This document shows, one piece after another, positions 26,301 to 35,804 of a DNA stretch of 64,000 nucleotides. Each line of letters starts with the position of its first letter. The first letter of the stretch is position 1. Made by a program: the position numbers and the translations under genes. The DNA comes from JAGTVG01 sp965365275 (GTDB lineage: Bacteria; Bacteroidota; Bacteroidia; Cytophagales; Cyclobacteriaceae). The notes under the pieces were generated by a model. The model worked only from the letters and a program-made list of their open reading frames with translations. It had not been told where the DNA came from and did no database searches. The stretch spans positions 3,391 to 67,390 of the forward strand of contig CBDUBA010000010.1 in assembly GCA_965365275.1 (NCBI GenBank), given 5' to 3'.

Positions 26301-27530
26301 TCATTCGGTTAAAACTTCTTCCATCAGGATGTTGAATTCTTCCACGAATGTATCATAGTATGCTCCGGTTCCCGGGCCGCTGAAACCGGTATGTATATCC
26401 CTGACTTTTTTCGCTCTGTCAATAACAATCAAGGTTGGGAATGAAATGCTTCCTTCCAGCATGGGCAATGCCTTCCGGGTATAGGATTTGTCAGACTTCC
26501 CACCAAACAGGAAATCGTACTGAACGTTGAACCTTTTCTTCAGTTTCTCAATCCTTGTCCTGGCATAATTGAGATCATCTTTTCTTTCAAATGCAATGGC
26601 AACGATCTCAACACCCCGTCCATTATTATCCAGGTACCAGTTGGATAAGAATTTTGTTTCATCCATGCAGTTAGGGCACCAGGTTCCGAAAATCTGTATA
26701 ATGACCACCTTGTTCTGGAATTTTGGATCCTGCAGAGAAACCGTATTTCCATTCATGTCAGGCAGGGAAAAATCCACAATCTCATAGCCCTCTTTTAGAT
26801 ATGTCAAGGAATGTGCATCGGCAAGTTTGATCTCGTCATTACGGGTGGCGCTCCAGGTATCATGTCTCGTTTTTCCTGAATAGAAATCCCCGTTGATCTG
26901 ATCACCCTCAATGGTTCCTGTAAATAAATAAGCATGTTCCCCATCAAAGGTGCTCATAAATAACGTATTGCCATCGACCTCGCCAACCAGGAACCGGTAA
27001 TCCCCGGAAGGACGGAGAAAGGTTCCTGTAATGTTGGATCCATCTTGGTAGAATTCACCAACTGCCAGCTTTTTCCCGGAACTGTTCTCAAAGTATACTT
27101 CCCATCGGCCCTGGATGTTTACCTGGACTTTTCCAGGTTTATCAATAAACCGGAATGTTTCCCCGTGCCGTGCAGTAAATGGAATACGATAGTCCTCAGC
27201 ATAATTTTTCCTCCAGTATCCCTTCATTTCATGATCACTGAAGCTGGCTACCAGGTCAGCGTCAAAAATATGCATGGGAATATATATGGAATCATCCTTG
27301 ATCTCTACCTCATTGATGGGAATATTTTCTTCACCATTGATCAGGCTTATTTGGATTTGATCCATATTATTCATCTCCAGACTGAAATTAAAAGGAAGTT
27401 CCTGCCCCTGTGTATGAATAATACCACGCCATATGCCGGTTGAAGGGCTTCGGACAACTTCTGCTCCTTTTTCAGGCTGGCAGGCAAATAGGATCATAAT
27501 CAGACAGCTGAAGATAAATATCTTGTTCAT
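26301..27530 (-). CDS. TlpA-like thioredoxin-domain lipoprotein
   Basis: The protein is about 409 aa; tandem ATGs at 27533 and 27530 both lead into a lipoprotein signal ending in ILFAC. Residues about 25-250 form a beta-rich domain with several repeats of G-x-F-x-SG-D-Y-R/G-type strands. The C-terminal thioredoxin domain has the redox motif WCPNC at about 284-288 (FGTWCPNCMDETKFL) and a cis-Pro region (SFPTLIVID). It is predicted to be a periplasm-facing thiol-disulfide reductase like TlpA/ResA. It is transcribed alone; a minus-strand TATATTTG lies 24 bp upstream. Confidence 0.9.
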   Translation of the reverse strand: MNKIFIFSCLIMILFACQPEKGAEVVRSPSTGIWRGIIHTQGQELPFNFSLEMNNMDQIQISLINGEENIPINEVEIKDDSIYIPMHIFDADLVASFSDHEMKGYWRKNYAEDYRIPFTARHGETFRFIDKPGKVQVNIQGRWEVYFENSSGKKLAVGEFYQDGSNITGTFLRPSGDYRFLVGEVDGNTLFMSTFDGEHAYLFTGTIEGDQINGDFYSGKTRHDTWSATRNDEIKLADAHSLTYLKEGYEIVDFSLPDMNGNTVSLQDPKFQNKVVIIQIFGTWCPNCMDETKFLSNWYLDNNGRGVEIVAIAFERKDDLNYARTRIEKLKKRFNVQYDFLFGGKSDKSYTRKALPMLEGSISFPTLIVIDRAKKVRDIHTGFSGPGTGAYYDTFVEEFNILMEEVLTE

Positions 27531-27553
27531 CATTTTTCAATTGATTTTCTATT

Positions 27554-27561
27554 CAAATATA
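27554..27561 (-). promoter_or_regulatory. Candidate -7 element of the TlpA-like gene
   Basis: The minus strand reads TATATTTG, an exact TAnnTTTG match, 24 bp before the ATG. No well-placed TTTG -33 element is seen. Confidence 0.45.
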
Positions 27562-27848
27562 CCCATATGTATTTGGACAATTTACTTAATCTTCTGTATA
27601 ATAAATCTTCCCTGAATCCAGTTTCATTTAGATCAGTCTCCCACAATCTCCCACCTGCAATCAGGCAAGTTAAAAAGACCAAATTCCATGGATTTTCCTG
27701 ATATATAAAACACTTAAACGAAGGAGCATCTAAAAGGTTATTTGAAAAATACAATGTTTTATGCCTTTAGTGCAATTATCCCGACATTTTAACTTAAAAT
27801 TTTTATATAGAAATAGTATTTATATTCATTTTTTTATATTTTTTGGGC

Positions 27849-27875
27849 AAAGTGGGACAAAGTGGCATAAAGTGG
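27849..27875 (+). promoter_or_regulatory. MraZ operator: three AAAGTGG boxes at 10-bp spacing
   Basis: Exact AAAGTGG copies occur at 27849-27855, 27859-27865 and 27869-27875, separated by 3 bp, with a weaker TTTTGGG just upstream. Known MraZ operators are short direct repeats of this type (AAAGTG-N3 in Mollicutes, TGGG-N5 in E. coli). The third box abuts the -33 element, so autorepression of the dcw promoter is the natural reading. Confidence 0.85.
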
Positions 27876-27905
27876 TTGGTTTTGCCATTTGTTTTTCTAT
27901 ATTTG
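27876..27905 (+). promoter_or_regulatory. dcw cluster promoter
   Basis: The elements are TTG at 27876-27878, a 19-nt spacer and TATATTTG at 27898-27905, a good match to the Bacteroidota promoter pattern. Transcription would start near 27912, which places the GTG at 27909 outside the mRNA and supports the mraZ ATG at 27933. Confidence 0.7.
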
Positions 27906-27932
27906 TAGGTGTTCAGAACGAATAAACTGAAG

Positions 27933-28376
27933 ATGACATTTTTTACAAGCGAATATGAATGTAAACTGGATGCTAAAGGAAGGCTTGTGCTTCCTGCCCG
28001 CATCAAAAATGGCTTGCCCGAAACCTCTGGTAATGAGTTGGTTGTTGGCCTGGGTTTCGAAAAATGTCTGATAGTATATCCAATACTTGAATTCAAAAAG
28101 TTATATGCAAAGGTAGCTGGTCTGAGTGAGTTTAATCCAGACTACAGGAAATTGCAGAGAAATTTTTTCAGGGGCAATACTGTAGTGGAGCTGGATAGCT
28201 CAGGTCGTTTTTTGATACCAAAGCAAATGTTGAATTATGCCCAACTGGAAAAGCAGGTAGTTGTTGTTGGCATGGGCAATAAAGTGGAACTATGGAATCC
28301 TGATCTGTACAAGGAGCAACTGTATGATAATCAGAACGAGTTTTCGGATCACGTACAGAAGTATCTTGACATATAA
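27933..28376 (+). CDS. mraZ: Transcriptional regulator MraZ
   Basis: The protein is 147 aa from the ATG at 27933; the frame is open from a GTG at 27909 but that lies at or before the predicted transcription start. It has two SpoVT-AbrB domains, each with the DxxxR signature: DAKGRLVLPARI near the N-terminus and DSSGRFLIPKQM in the second half. MraZ forms a ring and binds the direct repeats upstream of its own gene. It is the first gene of the dcw cluster; its TAA shares one base with the rsmH ATG. Confidence 0.96.
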   Translation: MTFFTSEYECKLDAKGRLVLPARIKNGLPETSGNELVVGLGFEKCLIVYPILEFKKLYAKVAGLSEFNPDYRKLQRNFFRGNTVVELDSSGRFLIPKQMLNYAQLEKQVVVVGMGNKVELWNPDLYKEQLYDNQNEFSDHVQKYLDI

Positions 28377-29287
28377 TGTCCATGAAGGATTACCATGTTC
28401 CAGTAATGTTGAGTGAATGTATAGAAGGGCTGAACATTAAATCTGATGGGATTTATGTTGATGCAACCTTCGGTGGAGGAGGACATAGCCGGGAGGTGAT
28501 CAAAAAATTAACTGTGGGCAGGTTATTTGGGATCGACCAGGATGAAGAAGCACGACAAAACGCAGAAAAGTTCGACACTGGGAATTTTACATTCATTGAT
28601 GCGAATTTCAGGTATCTGAAAAGGTTTCTGAAGTTAGAAGGGATAGAGAAGCTGGATGGTCTGTTGGCTGACCTGGGTGTTTCATCGCACCAGATTGATG
28701 AACCGGAGCGGGGATTTTCTACAAGATATGATGCGATGCTTGATATGAGGATGAATAGAGGACAGGACCTAACAGCAGAAAAGATAATAAATACATATCC
28801 CAGACGAGAACTTCAGCTTGTACTGGGGAACTATGGTGAAATAAGAAACGCCAGGACATTGGCAGATAATATAATAAGGGCACGAATAGAGGCTCCTGTT
28901 CAAACAACAGGTGAATTAGTTAATATTCTTCAAAGGTTTGTGCCGGCGAATAAGCGAAATAAATATTATGCTCAGGTTTTCCAGGCGTTGCGAATAGAAG
29001 TAAATGATGAGCTGGGAGCACTTAAAGATCTGCTGACTCAATCGGCAGATTTATTGAAAAGTGGAGGACGTCTCGTAATAATGGCCTACCATTCCCTGGA
29101 GGACAGATTAATTAAAAACTTCATCAACACTGGAAGTTTTGAGGGAAGAGAGGTTAAGGATTTTTACGGGAATTCTATAAAGCCATTTAAAGCAATTACC
29201 AGAAAACCTGTTATGGCTTCTGATATTGAAGTCCGGAAAAATAACAGGGCACGAAGTGCGAGGTTAAGAATAGCAGAAAAAATCTGA
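28376..29287 (+). CDS. rsmH: 16S rRNA (cytosine(1402)-N(4))-methyltransferase
   Basis: The protein is 303 aa. Motifs of RsmH/MraW are HVPVMLSECIEGL, the SAM-binding DATFGGGGHSREVI, LADLGVSSHQIDEPERGFS, and the catalytic-domain AYHSLEDRLIKNF. It methylates N4 of C1402 in 16S rRNA. The ATG at 28376 overlaps the mraZ stop by one base; a second ATG at 28382 is also possible. It is 3 bp from ftsL. Confidence 0.96.
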   Translation: MSMKDYHVPVMLSECIEGLNIKSDGIYVDATFGGGGHSREVIKKLTVGRLFGIDQDEEARQNAEKFDTGNFTFIDANFRYLKRFLKLEGIEKLDGLLADLGVSSHQIDEPERGFSTRYDAMLDMRMNRGQDLTAEKIINTYPRRELQLVLGNYGEIRNARTLADNIIRARIEAPVQTTGELVNILQRFVPANKRNKYYAQVFQALRIEVNDELGALKDLLTQSADLLKSGGRLVIMAYHSLEDRLIKNFINTGSFEGREVKDFYGNSIKPFKAITRKPVMASDIEVRKNNRARSARLRIAEKI

Positions 29288-29290
29288 ATT

Positions 29291-29668
29291 ATGGCAAGCA
29301 ATACATATAAAGTTAAGAATGGCAGCATTTCAGGAAAGGGAAGTGTATTTACCTGGATAGGCAATGTTTTCAACCTTGACCGCTTGTTGAAGGATGGGAT
29401 ACCCTTGAAGTATATCCCTCAGATCCTTTTTGTCACGTTTATAACCATTTTCTACATAGGCAACAACCATTTCTCAGAGAAGACTACACGGAAAATAGAA
29501 AAACTTGAGATTGAGGTAGAGGAACTCCGGGCTGATTATACCTCCTTGAAAGCCGATTATATGTTTTCAAGTAAGCAATCAGAAGTTGCCAGGAAAGTAA
29601 ATAAAATGGGGCTCATAGAGAACGAAACGCCCCCGGTCAAAATAATTGTACCTGAAAGTGAATATTAG
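29291..29668 (+). CDS. ftsL: FtsL-like division protein
   Basis: The protein is 125 aa. A cytoplasmic N-terminal tail of about 38 residues is followed by a membrane helix (about 39-57, YIPQILFVTFITIFYIGNN) and a coiled coil rich in heptad Leu/Ile (KIEKLEIEVEELRADYTSLK). Sequence similarity to E. coli FtsL is weak, but position between rsmH and ftsI, size and topology define the Bacteroidota FtsL. It works with FtsB/FtsQ to activate FtsWI. Its end overlaps the ftsI start. Confidence 0.85.
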   Translation: MASNTYKVKNGSISGKGSVFTWIGNVFNLDRLLKDGIPLKYIPQILFVTFITIFYIGNNHFSEKTTRKIEKLEIEVEELRADYTSLKADYMFSSKQSEVARKVNKMGLIENETPPVKIIVPESEY

Positions 29669-31754
29669 AAAATCCATATTGCTCCGCGTACGGGTTGCTT
29701 TTCTGGCCTTCCTTATATTTGGCCTGGCCATTGCATACCGTATTCTGGACCTTCAGGTTATTGAGGGGGAGGAGTGGAAAAGTCTAGCAGATGAGATCGG
29801 CTTGCAATACAGGACTATAAAAGCGACAAGAGGGAATATTTACTCAGACAATGGCAGCCTGTTGCTTACCTCTCTGCCATTTTATAAGGTTGCCCTTGAT
29901 CCCAGCGTGTCTGAAGAATCTGTGTTCAAGAACGACATCGATTCCCTGAGCTATCGGTTAAGTAAATTCTTCAAAGATAAAAGGGCTTCAGATTATAAAC
30001 GTATGATAGAGGCAGCCAGATTGAAGGGAAGGGAATACATCGTGATCAATTCTGAAGAGATCACCTATCAGGATAAAAAGGAAATGGCCAAATGGCCGCT
30101 CTTCCGTTACGGGAGAATGAAAGGAGGGGTGATCTTCGAAAAAGTAGATAAAAGGTTTCATCCATTTTCCTACCTGGGTTACAGGACAATTGGATATGTA
30201 AATCAGAGCAATGAAGGGGCCGGACTTGAATACAGTTTCAATCAATACCTTGCAGGAAGCAATGGCGAAGCCCTCTTCAGAAAGGTGGCAGGAGGAAGAT
30301 GGCGTCAGGTATACGACGGCACTGAGATCAGACCGGAAAATGGCCTTGATATTGTAACAACAATAGATGTCAATTTACAGGATGTTTCTCAGGATGCCTT
30401 GCTGGGTGCGCTCAAGGAACACGATGCGGATTATGGATGTGTGGTGGTGATGGAAGTGCAGACAGGAGAGATAAAGGCAATCTCTAATCTTAGCAAAACA
30501 AGCTCAGGCGGTTATGCCGAAAGGTACAATTACGCTGTGGGAAGCCAGGGCCTAACCGAACCCGGATCAACATTCAAACTAGCCTCCATGATTGCTCTAC
30601 TGGAAGAAACTAACATATCCCTTGAAGATAGTATCGAAACTGGAGAAGGAGAGTATCAATATTATGACAGGACGATGCCTGATCATAAGCCTGGCGGATT
30701 TGGCAAGATAACAGTTAAGGAAGCCTTTGCCAAGTCAAGCAATATCGCCATTTCGAAACTTGTATATGCCCATTTTGGGACAAATCCACAACGTTATATA
30801 GATTTCATAAAGGGTATGGGACTTGGCCGGCCATTGGGATTTCAAATGGTTGGAGAGGGACATCCCTACATCAAGGAGACAACTGATAAAACATGGAGCG
30901 GTGTAAGCCTGCCCTGGATGTCAATTGGGCATGAACTGACCATGACCCCACTTCAGACGCTGACTTTCTACAATGCCGTGGCCAACAATGGTAAAATGAT
31001 TCAGCCTATCATCGTAAAGGCCACTATGAAGGCCGGACAACCGGTTAAAACATTCGAATCAATAGTGCTAAATAAAAAGATATGTTCTGATAAGACACTG
31101 GAGGAAGTTAAATTGCTTTTGAGAGAAGTTGTCCTTGATGGGACCGCGTCTAATATCAAACACAGTCACTACCCAATTGCCGGCAAGACCGGGACCTCAC
31201 AGAAACTGATCAATGGACGTTATACAAAGAAGTACTATACCTCCTTTGCTGGCTACTTCCCTGCAGAGGCACCCCTTTATTCCTGTATTGTAGTGATCGA
31301 TAATCCAAAAGGGTACCGGCAGTATGGAAGTGATGTTGCCGCACCGGTATTTAAAGAGATCGCAGATAAGATCTACGCCAGCAACCTTCAGATGCATCCG
31401 CCTATGTCGGATGATCTGTATGTGGATGAGACAATATTCCCGGTAATAAGGTCGGGGAACCTTGAAGATCTGACCATGATCTGTAATCAACTGGGTGTGT
31501 CAAATCACAAAAAGTCAGGGGAAGAATGGGTAAAAACAAAAACTGAAACAAACTATGTGAATTGGGTGTCAAACGATCCACGTAATGGCTTAGTGCCTGA
31601 CGTGGTTGGAATGAGCCTGAGGGATGCAATTTATATTTTAGAAAACCAGGGCCTGGAAGTCAGGTATAGTGGAATCGGGAGAGTTAAAAAACAATCGGCT
31701 AGCCCTGGGAAAAAAGTGGTAAAAGGAAGTAAAATATACCTTGATCTGGGATAA
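29658..31754 (+). CDS. ftsI: Division-specific peptidoglycan transpeptidase (penicillin-binding protein 3)
   Basis: The protein is about 698 aa from the GTG at 29658 (NIRKSILLRVRVAFL); a TTG at 29646 is the alternative. One N-terminal membrane helix is followed by the PBP dimerisation domain (about 50-230) and the transpeptidase domain with S304-T-F-K307, S360-S-N362 and K510-T-G-T513. A single PASTA domain ends the protein (about 630-698, VPDVVGMSLRDAIYILENQG). It cross-links septal peptidoglycan with FtsW. The start lies inside ftsL, and its TAA overlaps the murE ATG by one base. Confidence 0.96.
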   Translation: MNIRKSILLRVRVAFLAFLIFGLAIAYRILDLQVIEGEEWKSLADEIGLQYRTIKATRGNIYSDNGSLLLTSLPFYKVALDPSVSEESVFKNDIDSLSYRLSKFFKDKRASDYKRMIEAARLKGREYIVINSEEITYQDKKEMAKWPLFRYGRMKGGVIFEKVDKRFHPFSYLGYRTIGYVNQSNEGAGLEYSFNQYLAGSNGEALFRKVAGGRWRQVYDGTEIRPENGLDIVTTIDVNLQDVSQDALLGALKEHDADYGCVVVMEVQTGEIKAISNLSKTSSGGYAERYNYAVGSQGLTEPGSTFKLASMIALLEETNISLEDSIETGEGEYQYYDRTMPDHKPGGFGKITVKEAFAKSSNIAISKLVYAHFGTNPQRYIDFIKGMGLGRPLGFQMVGEGHPYIKETTDKTWSGVSLPWMSIGHELTMTPLQTLTFYNAVANNGKMIQPIIVKATMKAGQPVKTFESIVLNKKICSDKTLEEVKLLLREVVLDGTASNIKHSHYPIAGKTGTSQKLINGRYTKKYYTSFAGYFPAEAPLYSCIVVIDNPKGYRQYGSDVAAPVFKEIADKIYASNLQMHPPMSDDLYVDETIFPVIRSGNLEDLTMICNQLGVSNHKKSGEEWVKTKTETNYVNWVSNDPRNGLVPDVVGMSLRDAIYILENQGLEVRYSGIGRVKKQSASPGKKVVKGSKIYLDLG

Positions 31755-33217
31755 TGAGTCTTTTGAAAGACATATTATATAAAGTATCACTTATTGCCAC
31801 AGCAGGCGATATGAAGCTTGATATCAATAAGATTGAGTTTGATTCAAGATTGATCAGGCCTGGCGATCTTTTCGTGGCCATAAAAGGTACTCAGACAGAT
31901 GGACACAATTATATACATAGTGCCATTGAAAAAGGTGCGATAGCGATAGTATGTGATGAATTGCCGGAACAAAGGCCGGCCAGTGTGACTTTTGTAAAGG
32001 TGCGTAATAGTGCCGAAGCCCTTGGCATGATGGCATCGAATTTCTATGGCAACCCATCAGAAAAACTGAAACTTGTAGCCGTTACCGGCACGAATGGAAA
32101 GACAACTACGGTAACTATCCTGCATCAGTTGTTCTCGAATCTCGGGTATAATACCGGGTTGATCTCAACGGTAGAGAACAAGATCAAAGGGGAAGTGATA
32201 AAAGCTACACATACTACGCCGGATGCTTTACAATTGAACCGGCTGATCAGTGAAATGGTTAAAGGTGGATGTACACATTGTTTTATCGAAGCAAGTTCAC
32301 ATGCTATTGAACAAAAACGGATTTCCGGACTCGATATTGATATCGGTGTCTTTACCAACATCACGCATGATCATCTGGATTATCATGGATCCTTCGATGC
32401 CTATATCAAGGCCAAAAAGCAACTCTTCGATAATCTGAGAAAGGGCGCAACGGCATTAATCAATATCGATGATAAAAGAGGGAAGGTCATGGTGCAGAAT
32501 ACCTCTGCAAAAGTAGAGACTTATGGCATCAGGAATCCTGCTGATTATAAGGGGAAATTGCTGACCAATACCATGGAAGGATTTGAACTTGAAATAAATG
32601 GTACCAATGCATGGTTTCCGCTGGTTGGAGAATTCAATGCCTACAATATTCTTGTCTCCTATGCTGTCGCCAATCTGCTGGGTGAGAATCCTGAGGATGT
32701 GATACAGGAAATGTCCCGGATCGGAAAGATCCCGGGAAGGTTTGAGATGGTTTATCCTGAATCCGGGATATATGCTATCGTCGATTATGCACATACACCG
32801 GATGCATTGAAAAATATTCTGGCTGCTCTTGATGGACTGCGTACTGGTAATGAGAAATTAATAACCGTGGTTGGCTGCGGAGGCAACAGGGATAGGGAAA
32901 AGAGACCGGAGATGGCTTCAATAGCCTGCCTCTTCAGTGATAAAGTGATATTCACATCCGATAATCCGAGGGATGAGGACCCCAATGATATTATTGACGA
33001 GATGAAACAGGGAGTGAGCCCTGCCAATTATAAAAAGACAATTACGCAGGTGGATCGAAAAGAAGCGATCAAGCTGGCCTGTAGCATGGCTGAAACCAAT
33101 GACCTGATCCTGGTAGCAGGAAAGGGACATGAGACATATCAGGAAATCAAAGGGAATAGAATTGATTTTGATGATCGATTGATCCTGAAGGAAATGTTAG
33201 AGTTAATGGAAAAATAG
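31754..33217 (+). CDS. murE: UDP-MurNAc-tripeptide synthetase (meso-diaminopimelate-adding)
   Basis: The protein is 487 aa with three Mur ligase domains: an N-terminal UDP-binding domain, a central ATPase domain with TGTNGKTTT (K116) and the C-terminal domain. D403-N-P-R406 in the last domain is the signature of meso-DAP-specific MurE enzymes, so the wall should be DAP type. It adds the third residue to UDP-MurNAc-L-Ala-D-Glu. It overlaps ftsI by one base and is 2 bp from mraY. Confidence 0.97.
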   Translation: MSLLKDILYKVSLIATAGDMKLDINKIEFDSRLIRPGDLFVAIKGTQTDGHNYIHSAIEKGAIAIVCDELPEQRPASVTFVKVRNSAEALGMMASNFYGNPSEKLKLVAVTGTNGKTTTVTILHQLFSNLGYNTGLISTVENKIKGEVIKATHTTPDALQLNRLISEMVKGGCTHCFIEASSHAIEQKRISGLDIDIGVFTNITHDHLDYHGSFDAYIKAKKQLFDNLRKGATALINIDDKRGKVMVQNTSAKVETYGIRNPADYKGKLLTNTMEGFELEINGTNAWFPLVGEFNAYNILVSYAVANLLGENPEDVIQEMSRIGKIPGRFEMVYPESGIYAIVDYAHTPDALKNILAALDGLRTGNEKLITVVGCGGNRDREKRPEMASIACLFSDKVIFTSDNPRDEDPNDIIDEMKQGVSPANYKKTITQVDRKEAIKLACSMAETNDLILVAGKGHETYQEIKGNRIDFDDRLILKEMLELMEK

Positions 33218-33219
33218 AG

Positions 33220-34428
33220 ATGTTCTATTATTTGTTTAGTTATCTGGATAAAGAATTTGACCTGATCGGTGCAGGGGTGTTTCAATACATCACCTTCAGG
33301 GCCGGTATGGCTACAGTCCTATCCCTGTTGATAACCATTTTCTTTGGAAAAAAGATCATCGACCTCTTAAAAAGATATCAGGTAGGCGAGAGCATACGGG
33401 ACCTTGGACTGGAAGGACAAATGGAAAAGAAAGGAACACCCACCATGGGCGGTTTGATGATTTTAATGGCCATCCTCCTACCTACCTTATTTTTTGCCAA
33501 ACTGGATAACATATACATCATATTGTTGCTCATATCAACAATGTGGATGGGCATAATAGGATTTCTGGATGACTATATAAAGGTGTTCAGAAAAAACAAA
33601 AAAGGATTGCGTGGAAAATTCAAGATAGTCGGCCAGGTTGGCCTGGGATTAATTGTTGGACTAACATTGTTTTATAATGATGATGTCGTAGTAAGGGAGT
33701 TTACTAAGGATTTCGTGCAGCAGGATGGCGTCAACGAGGTGGTGATCGGATACCAGGATATACAATCTACCATAACCACCATCCCTTTCTTTAAAAATAA
33801 TGAATTCGATTACAACCTGCCTTTCCTTCCGGATACCTATACGAGCATTATCTATGTTCTGGTGGTTATTGTTGTTATAACGGCAGTGTCTAACGGAGCC
33901 AATATTACCGATGGTATCGACGGACTGGCCGCTGGTACCACAGGAATCATAGCCCTAACACTGGCGATCCTCGCTTATATATCAGGTAACGTCATCATAT
34001 CGGATTATCTCAATATTATGTATATCCCGAATGCAGGCGAACTTGTAATCTTTTGCACAGCGCTTGTCGGTGCATGCATAGGATTTCTATGGTATAATGC
34101 CTACCCGGCACAGATATTTATGGGGGATACAGGTAGCCTGTCCCTGGGAGGGATAATTGCCGTTCTGGCACTTACAATCCGAAAGGAATTGTTGATCCCA
34201 CTACTCTGCGGGATCTTTCTTATAGAAAATTTATCGGTGATCATGCAGGTCTCCTGGTTTAAATATACAAGAAAGAAATACGGTGAAGGAAGGCGGATGT
34301 TCAGGATGGCGCCATTACATCACCATTATCAGAAAAAGGATCTGCACGAAGCTAAAATAGTCACGCGGTTCTGGATCGTAGGTATATTGCTGGCGATCCT
34401 GACATTAGCAACCTTAAAGCTCAGATAA
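33220..34428 (+). CDS. mraY: Phospho-N-acetylmuramoyl-pentapeptide-transferase
   Basis: The protein is 402 aa with ten predicted helices. MraY motifs are KKGTPTMGGLMIL, GFLDDYIKVF (catalytic Asp pair), NGANITDGIDGLAAG and FMGDTGSLSLGG, ending in RMAPLHHHYQKK. An extra periplasmic loop of about 45 residues (about 150-205) makes it longer than the 360-aa E. coli enzyme, as is usual in Bacteroidota. It makes lipid I from undecaprenyl phosphate. It is tightly spaced between murE and murD. Confidence 0.97.
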   Translation: MFYYLFSYLDKEFDLIGAGVFQYITFRAGMATVLSLLITIFFGKKIIDLLKRYQVGESIRDLGLEGQMEKKGTPTMGGLMILMAILLPTLFFAKLDNIYIILLLISTMWMGIIGFLDDYIKVFRKNKKGLRGKFKIVGQVGLGLIVGLTLFYNDDVVVREFTKDFVQQDGVNEVVIGYQDIQSTITTIPFFKNNEFDYNLPFLPDTYTSIIYVLVVIVVITAVSNGANITDGIDGLAAGTTGIIALTLAILAYISGNVIISDYLNIMYIPNAGELVIFCTALVGACIGFLWYNAYPAQIFMGDTGSLSLGGIIAVLALTIRKELLIPLLCGIFLIENLSVIMQVSWFKYTRKKYGEGRRMFRMAPLHHHYQKKDLHEAKIVTRFWIVGILLAILTLATLKLR

Positions 34429-34429
34429 T

Positions 34430-35800
34430 ATGGAAGGGAAAAGAATAGTCATATTAGGAGCAGGAGAAAGTGGAGTTGGAGCAGCACTCCTGGCAAAAGC
34501 CAAGGGTCTGATACCTTTTGTATCCGATTCGGGGAAGATCCTGCCTGAGTATAAAAAGGTACTGATGCGGAATGCGATTCCACATGAGGAAGGCCAGCAT
34601 GATGAAAATTACCTGCTGACAGCTGATGAGGTGGTGAAAAGTCCAGGTATCCCCGATCATTCACCAATTATTCTGAAACTTAAGGAAAAGAACATTCCCA
34701 TTATATCTGAAATAGAATTTGCCTTCAGGTACACCGAAGCTAAAATAATCGCAATTACAGGGACCAACGGGAAGACCACTACATCCTTGCTTACCTATTA
34801 CCTCCTGAATCAGGCAGGGTTGAATGTTTGCCTGGCGGGGAATATTGGTTTCAGTTTCTCTAAGGAGGTGATCGAAAACAAATTCGATTATTATGTTTTG
34901 GAAGTCAGTAGTTTTCAATTGGACTATATTAAAGACTTCAAGGCTGATATAGCTGTGTTGCTGAACATTACACCCGACCATCTTGACCGTTACGAATACG
35001 ACTTTAACAATTATATAGAATCGAAATTCAGGATACTCAATAATATGACCGCGGATGACATCTTCATTTATTTTAAGGAAGATGATGTGATAAATAATTT
35101 CCTTAAGGAAAATATTATAAAGCCTAGAAAACTCGGAATGGCCCTGCACGAGATCCCGGAGATCAATGCCAGGATGAATGGGCGATATCTGAAATTCTCA
35201 CTTCCGTCAAGAGATTCTGATGAATTTAAAGTAAACATGGGATCCATAAATTTAACGGGCCCGCATAATATGGTCAATACGATGGCAAGTGTAATGATTG
35301 CCAAAGTGTTGAATATCTCGGACAGAAAGATAAGGTCTGCCCTGAAGTCTTTCAATAATGTACCGCACAGATTAGAGAAGGTAGCTGAATTTCATGATGT
35401 CGCTTTCATTAATGACTCTAAGGCCACGAACCTCGATGCAACCATTAAGGCCCTGGAAAGCTATGACCGGCCTATTATATGGATAGCCGGTGGAGTGGAC
35501 AAAGGAAATGACTATGAGGTTTTGCTATCCCATGTAAAGGAAAAGGTAAAAGGCATTATTTGCCTCGGAAGGGACAACAGGAAAATTGTAAATGCTTTCA
35601 AAGGTCACATCCGGGAAATTAAGGAGACTGTTGATATACGCAGAGCTGTCAAAAATGCTTTCAATCTGGCCGGCCCAGGAGATGTGATACTTTTTTCACC
35701 CTCCTGTGCCAGTTTTGATTTATTTAAAAATTACGTGGATAGGGGTAATAAGTTTAAGGAGGCGGTCGGTAAACTGATCGAAAGGGCAGATAAAATATAG
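34430..35800 (+). CDS. murD: UDP-N-acetylmuramoylalanine--D-glutamate ligase
   Basis: The protein is 456 aa. It opens with the nucleotide-binding ILGAGESGVGAALLAK, followed by the P-loop ITGTNGKTTTSLLTYYLL (about 110-127), the Mur-ligase LNITPDHLDRYEYDF, and the C-terminal FINDSKATNLDATIKAL and SPSCASFDLFKNYVDRG. It adds D-glutamate to UDP-MurNAc-L-Ala. It starts 1 bp after mraY and ends 4 bp before ftsW. Confidence 0.97.
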   Translation: MEGKRIVILGAGESGVGAALLAKAKGLIPFVSDSGKILPEYKKVLMRNAIPHEEGQHDENYLLTADEVVKSPGIPDHSPIILKLKEKNIPIISEIEFAFRYTEAKIIAITGTNGKTTTSLLTYYLLNQAGLNVCLAGNIGFSFSKEVIENKFDYYVLEVSSFQLDYIKDFKADIAVLLNITPDHLDRYEYDFNNYIESKFRILNNMTADDIFIYFKEDDVINNFLKENIIKPRKLGMALHEIPEINARMNGRYLKFSLPSRDSDEFKVNMGSINLTGPHNMVNTMASVMIAKVLNISDRKIRSALKSFNNVPHRLEKVAEFHDVAFINDSKATNLDATIKALESYDRPIIWIAGGVDKGNDYEVLLSHVKEKVKGIICLGRDNRKIVNAFKGHIREIKETVDIRRAVKNAFNLAGPGDVILFSPSCASFDLFKNYVDRGNKFKEAVGKLIERADKI

Positions 35801-35804
35801 GAAT

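Larger units (their letters stand above)
27531..27932. other. Divergent spacer between the TlpA-like gene and mraZ
   Basis: These 402 bp carry the tlpA-like -7 element (27554-27561, minus), a stretch of about 270 bp in which I see nothing, and the mraZ operators and promoter (27849-27905). Confidence 0.5.

Noticed and set aside
34661..35149. 162-codon frame antisense to murD
   Set aside because: Shadow of murD codons; no start context or domain.
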